Notes under the pieces: model-generated
The model's input: only the letters and a program-made list of their open reading frames with translations
The model's database searches: none
Told to the model about the DNA's origin: nothing
Part shown: positions 36,248 through 44,373 of the stretch, one piece after another
How the letters are laid out: each line of letters opens with the position of its first letter
Numbering within the stretch: the stretch's first letter is position 1
Position numbers and translations under genes: made by a program
Assembly (NCBI RefSeq): GCF_006335115.1
Contig: NZ_VDMJ01000024.1
Location: 60,842 to 120,849, forward strand
DNA from: Streptomyces sp. NP160
GTDB taxonomy: Bacteria; Actinomycetota; Actinomycetes; Actinomycetales; Quadrisphaeraceae
Direction: 5' to 3'
Length of the DNA: 60,008 nt

Positions 36248-38026
36248 TCAGCCCGACGCCTCCTCGGCGGTGCGGCGGGCGGCGTCCAGCCACAGGCGGC
36301 GCGCCTCGAGGGCTGCCTTCGCCTGCGCCTCGGCGCGTGCGTCCCCCTTGGCCTGGGCGGCGGCGAGGTCGGCCTCGAGGCCGGCGACCGCGCGCTCCAG
36401 CTGCTCCACGGCGCTGTCGGCGCGGGCCTTGACCTCGGGGTTGGTGCGCTTCCAGGTGGCGCGCTCCGCGTCGCTGACGGCCTGCTCGACCGCCCGCAGG
36501 CGCTTCTCCACGCGCTGCAGGTCGGCGCGCGGCACCTTGCCGGCGGCGTCCCAGCGCTCCTGGATGCCGCGCAGGGCGCGGCGCGCGGAGCGGTGGTCGG
36601 TGACCGGCAGCAGCTTCTCGGCCTCGACGAGCAGCTCCTCCTTGACCACGAGGTTGCCGCGGAAGGACTCGTCCTCGGCCTCGTTGGCGGCCGTGCGCGC
36701 CGCGAAGAACGCGTCCTGGGCGGCGCGGAAGCGCGCCCACAGCGCGTCGTCGTCCTTGCGGGAGCCGCGCGGGGCGGCCTTCCACCGGTCCATCAGCTGG
36801 CGGTAGGCGGTGGACGTCGGGCCCCACGCGGTGGAGGTGGAGAGCTCCTCCGCCTCGGTCACGATGCGCTCCTTGGCCTGCTTGGCCTCGGAGTTGCGGT
36901 CCTCCAGGGCCGAGAAGTAGGTGCGACGGGCCCTGTCGAAGGTGGTGCGGGCGGCGCTGAACCGCTTCCACAGCTCGTCCTCGGACTTCTTGTCCAGGCG
37001 CTGCGCGCGCTGGGCGTCCTTCCAGGAGTCCAGCAGCTCGCGCAGGCGGTCTCCGCTGGGGCGCCACTGCATGCGCTCGGGGTCGGTGGCCGCGATCTGC
37101 TCGGCCTCCTCCACGATCGCCGTGCGCGTGCTCAGACCGGCCTCCCGGGCCGCGGCGCGGGCGGCGTCGGCCTCCTCGCGGCGCGCGGCGGCCACGGCCT
37201 CGAGGTCGCGCGTGCGCTGGGCGAGCCCCTCGACGTCGCCGACGGCCTGGACCTCGGCCAGGGACCCGCGCAGCGCGCGCAGCTGGCCGACGACCTCGCC
37301 GGGGGCCACCTCGGCGGACATCAGCCGCTGCTCGGCGATGTCGACCTGGGCCACCAGCGCGTCGAACTCGCGGCCGTAGTGGGCCAGCGCGTCGGCCTCG
37401 GAGGCGTCCACGACGGTGCCGACCTGGCGCTCGCCCTCGGCGGTGCGCACCCACACGACGCCCTGGTCGTCCATGCGGCCCCAGGGGGTGGGGTCCGACG
37501 GCGGACGGACGGCGGGGCGGGTGGACGGCGCGTGCGGGCGCGGGGCCCGGCGCGGCTTGGGCGCCGGGCGCGGACGCCCACCGGGTCCGGCGCCGGGCGC
37601 AGGGGCACCGGGGGTGGCCGGGGTGGTCGCAGCGGCGGGGGGCTCGGTGCTCTCAGCGGCGGCGGGCTCGGTGCCCTCAGCGGCCTCACCGCTCTCGGCA
37701 GGAGCGGTCTCCGCAGCCGGGGTCCCGGGGGCCTCGTCGGGCTGCTCAGCGGCGGTCCCGGAGGTCTCCTCGGAGGCAGCGGCGGGGGCGGCCTCAGCGG
37801 GCGCGTCGGCCTCGGTCGCCGCGGCAGCGGGTTCCGTGGCGCCGTCCTGCTCGGCAGCAGCCGGCCCGTCGGTGTGGGACGCCTCGACGCCCTCCTGCGC
37901 CGCGGCCTCCTGGAGGGCCTCGGCGACCTCGGCCACCTCGGTGCTCTGCGGGGTGCTGGTGGGCTCGGTCACGGCGTCTCCGGCCTCCTCGCCGGCGGCG
38001 GGGGTGGGGGTCGTCTGGTCGCTCAC
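36248..38026 (-). CDS. DUF349 domain-containing protein
   Basis: 592 residues. The first about 190 are acidic, Ala/Glu/Thr/Pro-rich and probably disordered, ending in a Pro/Arg-rich stretch. GRMDDQGVVWVRTAEGERQVG marks the folded start. Four DUF349 helical repeats follow, recognisable as LWKRFSAARTTFDRARRTYF, LWARFRAAQDAFFAARTAAN and related segments, with long charged helices between them. DUF349 proteins are widespread in actinobacteria and have no firm function. GTG at 38026 overlaps the stop of the cyclophilin gene (GTGA), so the two are coupled. Confidence 0.88.
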   Translation of the reverse strand: MSDQTTPTPAAGEEAGDAVTEPTSTPQSTEVAEVAEALQEAAAQEGVEASHTDGPAAAEQDGATEPAAAATEADAPAEAAPAAASEETSGTAAEQPDEAPGTPAAETAPAESGEAAEGTEPAAAESTEPPAAATTPATPGAPAPGAGPGGRPRPAPKPRRAPRPHAPSTRPAVRPPSDPTPWGRMDDQGVVWVRTAEGERQVGTVVDASEADALAHYGREFDALVAQVDIAEQRLMSAEVAPGEVVGQLRALRGSLAEVQAVGDVEGLAQRTRDLEAVAAARREEADAARAAAREAGLSTRTAIVEEAEQIAATDPERMQWRPSGDRLRELLDSWKDAQRAQRLDKKSEDELWKRFSAARTTFDRARRTYFSALEDRNSEAKQAKERIVTEAEELSTSTAWGPTSTAYRQLMDRWKAAPRGSRKDDDALWARFRAAQDAFFAARTAANEAEDESFRGNLVVKEELLVEAEKLLPVTDHRSARRALRGIQERWDAAGKVPRADLQRVEKRLRAVEQAVSDAERATWKRTNPEVKARADSAVEQLERAVAGLEADLAAAQAKGDARAEAQAKAALEARRLWLDAARRTAEEASG

Positions 38027-38850
38027 TGGACGGTCACCTGCTCGATGCTGATCGGGGTGGTCGGGTTGCCGTCGGTGGAGCCACCACCGACGCCGGCCTC
38101 GGCCACCCGCTCCACGACGTCCAGTCCGCTGGTGATGCGGCCGAACACCGTGTAGCCGCCCGCCGAGTCCGACGGGATGGTCGAGTCCTGGTACACGAGG
38201 AAGAACTGGCTGCCCTGGCTGTCGCCGTCGCCGCCCTGGCGGGCCATCGCGATGGTGCCCGCGGGGTACACGTTGTCAGACGGGGCGTTCTCCACCGGTC
38301 CGAAGGTGTAGCCGGGGCCCCCGGTGCCGGTGCCGGTGGGGTCGCCGCACTGCAGCACGTAGATGCCCGACGTCACCAGGCGGTGGCACGGGGTGCCGTT
38401 GAAGAACCCCTCCTGGGCGAGCGAGACGAAGGAGGCCACGGCCTGGGGCGCCTGCGCCCCCTCCAGCTCGATGCCGATCGGGCCGCACGAGGTGGTGATG
38501 GTCCCGGTCCACGTGCGGCCCTGCGCCACCGAGGCGTCGGGCGCGGTGGCGCCCTCGCTGGGCGTCACCGTCGGCGAGGACGTGGGCGCCGGGCAGGCGT
38601 CGGCGGGCAGTGACGCGCTCCCAGCGGGCGTCGCGGCGTCGCTGGGCCCGGCCAGCGGCTCGGCCGCGGGGCGGAAGCTGAAGAAGGCGACCACGGCGAT
38701 GCCGGCCACCACGACCACCACCAGCGCCGCGGCCAGCGCGGTGTTGCGGCGGCGGCGTCGCTCGGCGGCCTTCGCCGCCTGGCGGCGCTGCCACGCCTGG
38801 TGGCGCCGTCGCTCGTAGTCGCGCTCGCGCTCGCTCTTGCTGGGTGTCAC
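38023..38850 (-). CDS. ppiB: Membrane-anchored cyclophilin-type peptidyl-prolyl isomerase
   Basis: 275 residues. Basic Arg-rich N-terminus, one membrane segment (NTALAAALVVVVVAGIAVVAFF), a Ser/Ala/Pro-rich linker, then a cyclophilin domain: GFFNGTPCHRLV (active-site Arg region), TIAMARQG, GSQFFLVYQDS and YTVFGRITSGLDVVERV. The domain is probably outside the membrane, though the basic N-terminus suggests N-in topology. Two cysteines in the domain could pair. The orthologue Rv2582 also lies opposite to relA and hisS in mycobacteria. GTG start. Folding substrate unknown. Confidence 0.92.
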   Translation of the reverse strand: MTPSKSERERDYERRRHQAWQRRQAAKAAERRRRRNTALAAALVVVVVAGIAVVAFFSFRPAAEPLAGPSDAATPAGSASLPADACPAPTSSPTVTPSEGATAPDASVAQGRTWTGTITTSCGPIGIELEGAQAPQAVASFVSLAQEGFFNGTPCHRLVTSGIYVLQCGDPTGTGTGGPGYTFGPVENAPSDNVYPAGTIAMARQGGDGDSQGSQFFLVYQDSTIPSDSAGGYTVFGRITSGLDVVERVAEAGVGGGSTDGNPTTPISIEQVTVQ

Positions 38851-38956
38851 GCCGCCCCCACCTCCTGCGGCCTCGTCGTGAGCCGGGTCGTCTGCGATCC
38901 CGCTGGACGAACGGGCCCGGGGGAGTCTACGGCGCGGCCTCCGGCCCGGGGCTGGC

Positions 38957-38962
38957 TAGGCT
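38957..38962 (+). promoter_or_regulatory. Putative -10 element, leaderless
   Basis: TAGGCT with a 6-base spacer to the GTG at 38969. Confidence 0.6.
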
Positions 38963-38968
38963 CCCCGC

Positions 38969-39703
38969 GTGCTGGCCTCCGCGATCCCGGACACCGTCAT
39001 GGGCACCAACTGCTGGGTGCTCGCGACGGGTCGCGGCGCCGAGTGCGTGGTGGTCGACCCCGGCTTCGACGTCCTCGACCGCCTCCGCGAGGAGCTCGCC
39101 CAGCACCGGTTGCGCCCCGCCGCCGTCGTCCTGACCCACGGCCACGCCGACCACGTCTGGTCCGTGACGCCCGTCTGCCGCTCGGGCTCGTCGACCACCG
39201 GCGGGGTCCCCGCCCTGCTGCACGGCGACGACCGCTACCGCCTCACCGACCCCCTCGCCAGTCTGTCGGCGCCGCTGCGCGCGATGCTCGAGCAGCAGTT
39301 CGGCCCGTCCGCGCGCTGGGAGGAGCCCGACGACGTCCGCGAGCTCGTCGACGACCAGGTGCTCCAGGTCGCCGGCCTCTCGCTGCGGGTGCAGCACGCG
39401 CCCGGGCACACCGAGGGCTCGGCCGTGCTCAGCGTGGACGGCGCGCCCGGCGTGCTCTCCGGGGCCCTGGCCGGGGCGGAGCGCGTGGTGGGGACGACGA
39501 CGTCGACCCTGCTCGCCGGCGACGTCCTCTTCGCCGGGAGCATCGGCCGCTGCGACCTGCCCGGCGGCGACCCCGCCGCCATGGAGCGCACGCTGCGCGA
39601 CGTGGTGGTGCCCATGCCCGACGACCGGCTCGTGCTGCCCGGGCACGGCCCGGTCACCACCATCGGCCGCGAGCGCGCGACCAACCCGTTCCTGCCCCGC
39701 TGA
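38969..39703 (+). CDS. MBL-fold hydrolase, glyoxalase II-like (Rv2581c-like)
   Basis: 244 residues, metallo-beta-lactamase fold. Zinc ligands: THGHADHVW, the His in HAPGHTEGS, the Asp in LFAGSIGRCDLPGG, and the C-terminal His in LPGHGP. NCWVL and VVVDPGFDV open the domain. By position between the cyclophilin and hisS it matches Rv2581c, annotated as a glyoxalase II; the natural thioester is uncertain since actinobacteria use mycothiol. GTG start six bases after TAGGCT. Confidence 0.92.
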   Translation: MLASAIPDTVMGTNCWVLATGRGAECVVVDPGFDVLDRLREELAQHRLRPAAVVLTHGHADHVWSVTPVCRSGSSTTGGVPALLHGDDRYRLTDPLASLSAPLRAMLEQQFGPSARWEEPDDVRELVDDQVLQVAGLSLRVQHAPGHTEGSAVLSVDGAPGVLSGALAGAERVVGTTTSTLLAGDVLFAGSIGRCDLPGGDPAAMERTLRDVVVPMPDDRLVLPGHGPVTTIGRERATNPFLPR

Positions 39704-39718
39704 GCACTGGAGACACCC

Positions 39719-41083
39719 GTGGCCCGCCCCACCCCGCTGTCCGGCTTCCCCGAGCTGCTGCCCCAGGCCCGCCTGGTCGAGCAGCACGTGCTCGACGTGC
39801 TGCGCGAGGTGTTCGAGCTGCACGGCTTCTCCAGCATCGAGACGCGCGCGGTGGAGCCGCTGTCGGTGCTGCTGCGCAAGGGCGAGATCGACAAGGAGGT
39901 CTACGGCGTGCGCCGCCTCGCTGACGGCGCCGATGACACGGGGGAGCGGGGCTCTGCCGACGATCTCGCGCTCCACTTCGACCTCACCGTGCCGTTCGCG
40001 CGCTACGTCACCGAGAACGCCGGCCACCTGCAGTTCCCCTTCCGCCGCTACCAGGTGCAGAAGGTGTGGCGCGGGGAGCGCCCCCAGGAGGGCCGCTACC
40101 GCGAGTTCACGCAGGCCGACATCGACGTGGTCGACCGCGGCTCCCTCGCCGTGCACCACGACGCCGACATGGCCCGCGTCATGGGCGAGGCCCTGGCCCG
40201 GCTGCCGCTGCCGGGCGTGACGCTGCAGGTCAACAACCGGCGGCTGGTGGAGGGCTTCTACCGCGGGCTGGGCCTCGAGGGCGACGTCCTGACCGGCTCC
40301 ATCGGGGCGACGATGCGCGCGGTCGACAAGCTCGACAAGGTCGGTGCCCGCGGCGTCGCCGACCTCCTCGCGCAGGCCGGGCTGACCCGGGCCCAGGCCG
40401 ACGGCGCGCTGGGCCTCGCGCAGGTGCGTGCCGGCGCCGGCGACCTCGTGGGGTCCGTGCGCGCCCTCGGCGTCGCCCACGAGCTGCTCGACCAGGGCCT
40501 GGAGGAGCTGCTGGCGGTGCTCACCGCCGTCGACGACCTCCCCGCCGACCGGGTGGCCGTGGTGGCCGACCTGTCCGTGGCCCGCGGCCTCGACTACTAC
40601 ACCGGCACGGTCTACGAGACCCGCATGCGCGGCTGGGAGTCGCTGGGCTCGATCTGCTCGGGCGGCCGCTACGACGCCCTCGCCGACGACGGCCGTGACG
40701 TCTACCCCGGCGTCGGCATCAGCCTGGGTGTGACCCGGGCGATCATCCCGCTGCTGGGCAGGGGCGCCGTCCGCGCGAGCCGCCCGACGCCGACCGCGGT
40801 CGTCGTCGCGGTCGCCGACGAGGCGCACCGCCGTGAGGCGGACCGGGTGGCTGCGCAGCTGCGCGCCCGCGGCGTGGCCACGGAGGTGTCGCCGACGGCG
40901 GCGAGGTTCGGAAAGCAGATCCGCTTCGCCGACCGCCGCGGCGTGCCCTTCGTGTGGTTCCCGCAGGAGGACGGGTCGCACGAGGTCAAGGACATCCGCT
41001 CCGGGGAGCAGGTCGCGGCGGACCCGGAGTCCTGGCTGCCGCCCGCGGAGGACCTGCGGCCGACCGTGGTCGCGGGCGACTGA
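39719..41083 (+). CDS. hisS: Histidine--tRNA ligase
   Basis: 454 residues, class IIa. LSGFPELLPQARLVEQHVLDV at the N-terminus, motif 1 region FSSIETRAVEP, motif 2 RYQVQKVWRGERPQEGRYREF with the conserved Gln-rich loop, the His-specific ARGLDYYTGTVYE, motif 3 GGRYDALA and GVGISLGVTR, then the anticodon-binding domain. GTG at 39719 preceded by a GGAG sequence. It follows the MBL gene by 15 bases. A GACCGCGGTC string at about 40794 is inside this coding sequence and is not a repeat copy. Confidence 0.96.
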   Translation: MARPTPLSGFPELLPQARLVEQHVLDVLREVFELHGFSSIETRAVEPLSVLLRKGEIDKEVYGVRRLADGADDTGERGSADDLALHFDLTVPFARYVTENAGHLQFPFRRYQVQKVWRGERPQEGRYREFTQADIDVVDRGSLAVHHDADMARVMGEALARLPLPGVTLQVNNRRLVEGFYRGLGLEGDVLTGSIGATMRAVDKLDKVGARGVADLLAQAGLTRAQADGALGLAQVRAGAGDLVGSVRALGVAHELLDQGLEELLAVLTAVDDLPADRVAVVADLSVARGLDYYTGTVYETRMRGWESLGSICSGGRYDALADDGRDVYPGVGISLGVTRAIIPLLGRGAVRASRPTPTAVVVAVADEAHRREADRVAAQLRARGVATEVSPTAARFGKQIRFADRRGVPFVWFPQEDGSHEVKDIRSGEQVAADPESWLPPAEDLRPTVVAGD

Positions 41084-41090
41084 GCCGGGG

Positions 41091-41747
41091 CTAGGACGCC
41101 GACGCCGCCAGCACCTCGTCGGCGTCGTCGGCGATCGAGCAGCGCACGAGGGCGGCGCCGACCACCGACAGGTCGGCGGTGCCGGCCAGCCCGGCCAGCC
41201 CGGAGGGGCTGACCGGCAGGTGCAGGGCCTTCGCGGACGCGGTGACGCGGTCGTCGGCGAAGGGCCTCAGCGACGGCCACACGGCCTGCACCTCGCGGCA
41301 GAAGACGTCGGCGCCGACGGGACCGATGCCCGCGAAGGCCTGGACGGCCTCGTGCACGTCCGCCGGGTCGCCCGAGGCGCCGTCCCGCAGGTGGCGCAGG
41401 TCCCCGCGGTGCTCGTCGAGCACGCGCTCCGCGAGCTGGCCCAGCTGCCGGGCCGTCTGCTGCTTGCGCAGGTAGCGGGCGTCGGACAGCGCCTTCCACC
41501 GGCCGTCGTCACCGGCGTCCCGCAGGTGCTCGGCGGTGGTCAGGCCCGCCTCGCGCAGGCCCCGGGCGGCGCGCACGCCGAGCTCGGCGGACACCCCGGA
41601 GCTCAGCAGGCTGGACAGCACCAGCAGCTGGAGCAGCGGGGCGGGGGTGTCGCGCAGCGCGATGCCCGCCTCGTCGGCGTAGGAGCGGCCGTGGCGCGCC
41701 AGGAGGGCGCGCAGCACCTCGTCCCGCGCGCCCTCCTGCTGCGTCAC
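41091..41747 (-). CDS. HhH-GPD superfamily DNA glycosylase-like protein
   Basis: 218 residues. The helix-hairpin-helix segment is FAGIGPVGADVFCREVQAVWP, followed by FADDRV in which an Asp occupies the catalytic position of the HhH-GPD family. No Cys-x6-Cys-x2-Cys-x5-Cys cluster is present, so it lacks the iron-sulfur site of endonuclease III, and no Lys is seen at the bifunctional lyase position. Substrate unknown. GTG overlaps the stop of the upstream MT0933-like gene (GTGA). Confidence 0.82.
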   Translation of the reverse strand: MTQQEGARDEVLRALLARHGRSYADEAGIALRDTPAPLLQLLVLSSLLSSGVSAELGVRAARGLREAGLTTAEHLRDAGDDGRWKALSDARYLRKQQTARQLGQLAERVLDEHRGDLRHLRDGASGDPADVHEAVQAFAGIGPVGADVFCREVQAVWPSLRPFADDRVTASAKALHLPVSPSGLAGLAGTADLSVVGAALVRCSIADDADEVLAASAS

Positions 41748-41953
41748 CGGCGGGGCTCGCCGCCGGTCGCGTCGCCCTGGCCGTCCAGGAAGGCGTCCGC
41801 CTTCTGCTGGCCGACGTCGACCTTGTCGGCGTACTTGCCGCCGGTCCGGGCGTCGATCGCGTCGCCGCCCCTCTCGACCACCTGGTCCGCCTGGTCGGGG
41901 TGCTTGCCGGCGAGGTCCCTGGCCTTGTCCGCGAGGCCCTTGAAGTCCACCAC
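41744..41953 (-). CDS. MT0933-like antitoxin family small protein
   Basis: 69 residues. DFKGLADKARDLAGKHPDQ, then DQVVERGGDAIDARTGGKYADKVD-type sequence (RGGDAIDARTGGKYADKVD) is typical of the MT0933-like antitoxin family (Rv0909 group), with a short charged tail. Two adjacent GTG codons serve as start after GAGGAGGAG. In mycobacteria the partner is an SRPBCC-type toxin; here no such gene is near and the protein is instead coupled to an HhH-GPD glycosylase-like gene. The family name does not prove antitoxin activity. Confidence 0.82.
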   Translation of the reverse strand: MVDFKGLADKARDLAGKHPDQADQVVERGGDAIDARTGGKYADKVDVGQQKADAFLDGQGDATGGEPRR

Positions 41954-42041
41954 GGTCTCCTCCTCATCTCTCGGTCCGTCGTGCGCCGACGACGCTACGA
42001 CCGGCTCGTCGATCTCGCCTCCGGTGCGCCAGGGTGGTGGG

Positions 42042-42596
42042 GTGGCCGACCTGCTGGTGGTGACCGGGCCTCCCGGGGCCGGGAAGAGCACCGTCGCGGG
42101 ACTGCTCGTCGCGGGCCTGGACGTGGGGGCGCTGGTGCCCGGCGACGCGTTCTTCGCGTTCTGGCAGCGGGGCGCCGTGCCGCCGTGGCTGCCCGAGGCT
42201 GCCGCGCAGAACACGACCGTCATCACCGCAGCGGCGGCGGCCGCGGGGGCGCTCGCGGCCGGCGGGTGCCCGGTGGTCTACGACGGCGTGGTGGGGCCGT
42301 GGTTCCTGCCCACCTTCGCCGCAGCCGCCTCCCGCCAGGGCCTGCGCGTGCCGGGCGAGCTGCACGTCGTCGTCCTGGTGCCCGACCTGGAGCGCACGTC
42401 CCGCCAGGTGGCGGCGCGCACCGGTCACGGCTTCACCGACCAGACGGCCACGGCGCGCATGCACGCGGACTTCTCCGGCGCCGCGGGGGACCTGCCGGAC
42501 CGGCACGTGCTGCGCGACCCGCCCCCGCGCGCCGAGGACGTCGCCGCGCTGGTGCGGGAGCGGTGGGCGGCGGGCGAGCTGCTGCTCAGGCCCTGA
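42042..42596 (+). CDS. P-loop AAA_33-type kinase
   Basis: 184 residues. Walker A is TGPPGAGKST near the N-terminus. The rest (VPGDAFFAFW, YDGVVGPWFLPTF, VVVLVPDLERTSRQVAAR with a lid-type Arg) resembles small bacterial kinases of the zeta-toxin/shikimate kinase-like group. GTG at 42042 (VADLLVVTGPP) is preferred, 42024 being possible. It ends one base before the stop of the convergent DUF1232 gene. Substrate unknown. Confidence 0.82.
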   Translation: MADLLVVTGPPGAGKSTVAGLLVAGLDVGALVPGDAFFAFWQRGAVPPWLPEAAAQNTTVITAAAAAAGALAAGGCPVVYDGVVGPWFLPTFAAAASRQGLRVPGELHVVVLVPDLERTSRQVAARTGHGFTDQTATARMHADFSGAAGDLPDRHVLRDPPPRAEDVAALVRERWAAGELLLRP

Positions 42597-43025
42597 TCAG
42601 GCGGGGGTGAGGCCGCAGACGGAGCGCACGGCGGCGAGGCCCTCCGGCGTGCCCGGCCAGTGCCGCTCCAGGGCCTGCGGCCCGGCACGCCGGACCACCG
42701 AGCGGAGCACCAGGACCACGGCGATGACGTCGTCCGCCCAGCCGATCACCGGAAGGACGTCCGGCACGAGGTCGACCGGCAGCGCCAGGTAGCCCAGCAG
42801 CAGCCACAGCAGCACGCGGACGCCGCGGGGCAGGCTGCGGTCGGCGGCGAGGCGGCGCACCAGGCGCAGGAGGTCGGGCAGGAGCCGCAGCGCGTCGCGC
42901 CAGGTGGTCCGCCCCCGCGACACCCGCCAGAGGACGGCGAGGAGCAGCAGCCAGCACACCAGGAGCGCGACGACGAGCCCGCCCGCCACGGCGAGCAGCG
43001 TCCCCCAGGCGCCGCCGGTGTCCAC
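42597..43025 (-). CDS. YkvA-like DUF1232 membrane protein
   Basis: 142 residues. An N-terminal membrane segment (LLAVAGGLVVALLVCWLLLLAVLW), then LRLLPDLLRLVRRLAADRSLP and the signature YLALPVDLVPDVLPVIGWADD of DUF1232 (YkvA-like) proteins, which also forms a hydrophobic hairpin. Function unknown. GTG at 43025 chosen because TACGGT lies seven bases upstream; reading further upstream would enter the dispersed repeat. Confidence 0.85.
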   Translation of the reverse strand: MDTGGAWGTLLAVAGGLVVALLVCWLLLLAVLWRVSRGRTTWRDALRLLPDLLRLVRRLAADRSLPRGVRVLLWLLLGYLALPVDLVPDVLPVIGWADDVIAVVLVLRSVVRRAGPQALERHWPGTPEGLAAVRSVCGLTPA

Positions 43026-43032
43026 ACCGCCG

Positions 43033-43038
43033 ACCGTA
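43033..43038 (-). promoter_or_regulatory. Putative -10 element of the DUF1232 gene, leaderless
   Basis: TACGGT on the minus strand with a 7-base spacer to the GTG at 43025. Confidence 0.5.
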
Positions 43039-43050
43039 GCCACCCACCCG

Positions 43051-43105
43051 CCGTGATCATGGACGAACGCCACCGGGAGAGGTGGCCGACCGTCCATGAT
43101 CACGG
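43051..43105. repeat. Inverted pair of the dispersed repeat (copies 2a and 2b)
   Basis: CCGTGATCATGGAC (43051-43064) and its exact complement (43092-43105) face each other; GCCACC (43069-43074) and GGTGGC (43081-43086) continue the pairing around a 6-base loop. It sits between the divergent DUF1232 and ClC genes. Confidence 0.9.
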
Positions 43106-43131
43106 GGGAGGGGGTGTGGGAGGGTGGCGGC

Positions 43132-44367
43132 GTGCCGCTGCCGCTGAGGTGGGCCGCCGCCGTGGTGACCACCGGTGCGGTCGCCGGCCTCGCGGGGGCA
43201 GCGCTCATGGGGCTGCTCCACCTCGTGCAGCGCCTCGCCCACGGTCCGCTCGACGGCGGCTTCGGCGCCGCGGTCCAGGCGGCCGAGCTGGAGCGCCGGG
43301 TGCTGGCGATGGCCGTCGGTGGGCTGGTGGTCGGGCTCGGCTGGTGGGCGCTGCAGCGGTGGGGCCCCCCGGTGCGCAGCGCGGAGGACGTCGCGCGCGG
43401 GCCGCTCGGAGGGCAGCTGCGGCTGCGCAGCACGTCGGTGGACGCCGTGCTGCAGGTGGTCGCGGTGGGAGCGGGGGCCTCCCTGGGACGCGAGGGTGCG
43501 CCCCGGCAGGTCGGTGCCGCCGCGGGTGGCTGGCTGGCCCGTCGCTGCGGGCTCGACGAGCCCGCGCAGCGGGTGCTCCTGGCCTGCGGTGCGGGCGCCG
43601 GCCTCGCCGCCGTCTACGACGTGCCGCTCGGGGGAGCGCTGTTCACGCTCGAGGTGCTGCTCGCCACGCTGGCGCCGGCGGTGGCGCTCGCCGCGGTCGC
43701 CACGTCGGTCGTCGCCACGGTGGTGGCCTGGCCGTTCCTCGGTCAGCAGCAGGTCTTCACCGTCGTGGGGCTCGGCGACCCCAGCGCGTCGCTCGTCGTG
43801 GTCGCCGTCGTCGTCGGTCCGCTGGCCGCGGGGGTGGGGCTGGCGTTCCGGGCGCTGGCCGACCGCTCCCGCGCGCTGGCGCCGACCGGGTGGAAGCTCC
43901 CGGTGGCGACGACGCTCGCGTTCACGGCCGTCGGTGTGCTCGCCGTCCCGCTGCCCCAGGTGCTCGGCAACGGGCACGCGCCGGCCGAGCTGGCGTTCGT
44001 CGGGCAGCTGGGCCTGGGGACCGCCGCGGTGCTGCTGCTCGCCCGGCCGCTGGCCACCGCCCTGTGCCTCGGTTCGGGTGCGCGCGGTGGTCTGCTGACG
44101 CCCGCGGTCGCGCTGGGGGCGCTGCTCGGCCTGCTCGTGGCGGCCGCGTGGTCGCACCTGTGGCCGGGGGCGCCGGTGTCGGCGGTCGCGGTGGTGGGGG
44201 CGGCGGCGGTGCTCAGCGTCACGCAGCGGGCGCCGCTGACGGCCGTCGTGCTGCTCCTCGAGTTCACCGGCAGCGCCACGACCCTGCTGGTGCCCGTGCT
44301 CGCCGCGGTGACGACGGCGACGGCGACGGCGCGGCTGGTCGGCAGCCGCTCCCGCCGCGCGACCTGA
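43132..44367 (+). CDS. ClC-type chloride channel/transporter
   Basis: 411 residues, mostly hydrophobic (about 10 helices). ClC selectivity segments are seen: GASLGREGAPRQVGAA (the GREGP-type motif with Ala for Pro's neighbour), ACGAGAGLAAVYDVPLGGALF, and GARGGLLTPAVALGALLG in place of the usual GIFAP. A gating-Glu position is present in GREGA. No CBS domains. Whether it is a channel or a proton-coupled exchanger is not clear. GTG at 43132 with GAGGGT six bases upstream; an ATG upstream lies inside the repeat and is discounted. Confidence 0.88.
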   Translation: MPLPLRWAAAVVTTGAVAGLAGAALMGLLHLVQRLAHGPLDGGFGAAVQAAELERRVLAMAVGGLVVGLGWWALQRWGPPVRSAEDVARGPLGGQLRLRSTSVDAVLQVVAVGAGASLGREGAPRQVGAAAGGWLARRCGLDEPAQRVLLACGAGAGLAAVYDVPLGGALFTLEVLLATLAPAVALAAVATSVVATVVAWPFLGQQQVFTVVGLGDPSASLVVVAVVVGPLAAGVGLAFRALADRSRALAPTGWKLPVATTLAFTAVGVLAVPLPQVLGNGHAPAELAFVGQLGLGTAAVLLLARPLATALCLGSGARGGLLTPAVALGALLGLLVAAAWSHLWPGAPVSAVAVVGAAAVLSVTQRAPLTAVVLLLEFTGSATTLLVPVLAAVTTATATARLVGSRSRRAT

Positions 44368-44373
44368 CGCGCC

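Noticed and set aside
40794-40803. GACCGCGGTC in hisS as a member of the 10.9-kb repeat family
   Set aside because: Lies in conserved coding sequence (TPTAVVVAVADE) and lacks the repeat tail.
43096-43131. ATG at 43096 as the start of the ClC gene, and similar upstream starts for treZ and the UlaG-like gene
   Set aside because: These lie in or run through the dispersed repeat, and family homology begins further downstream.
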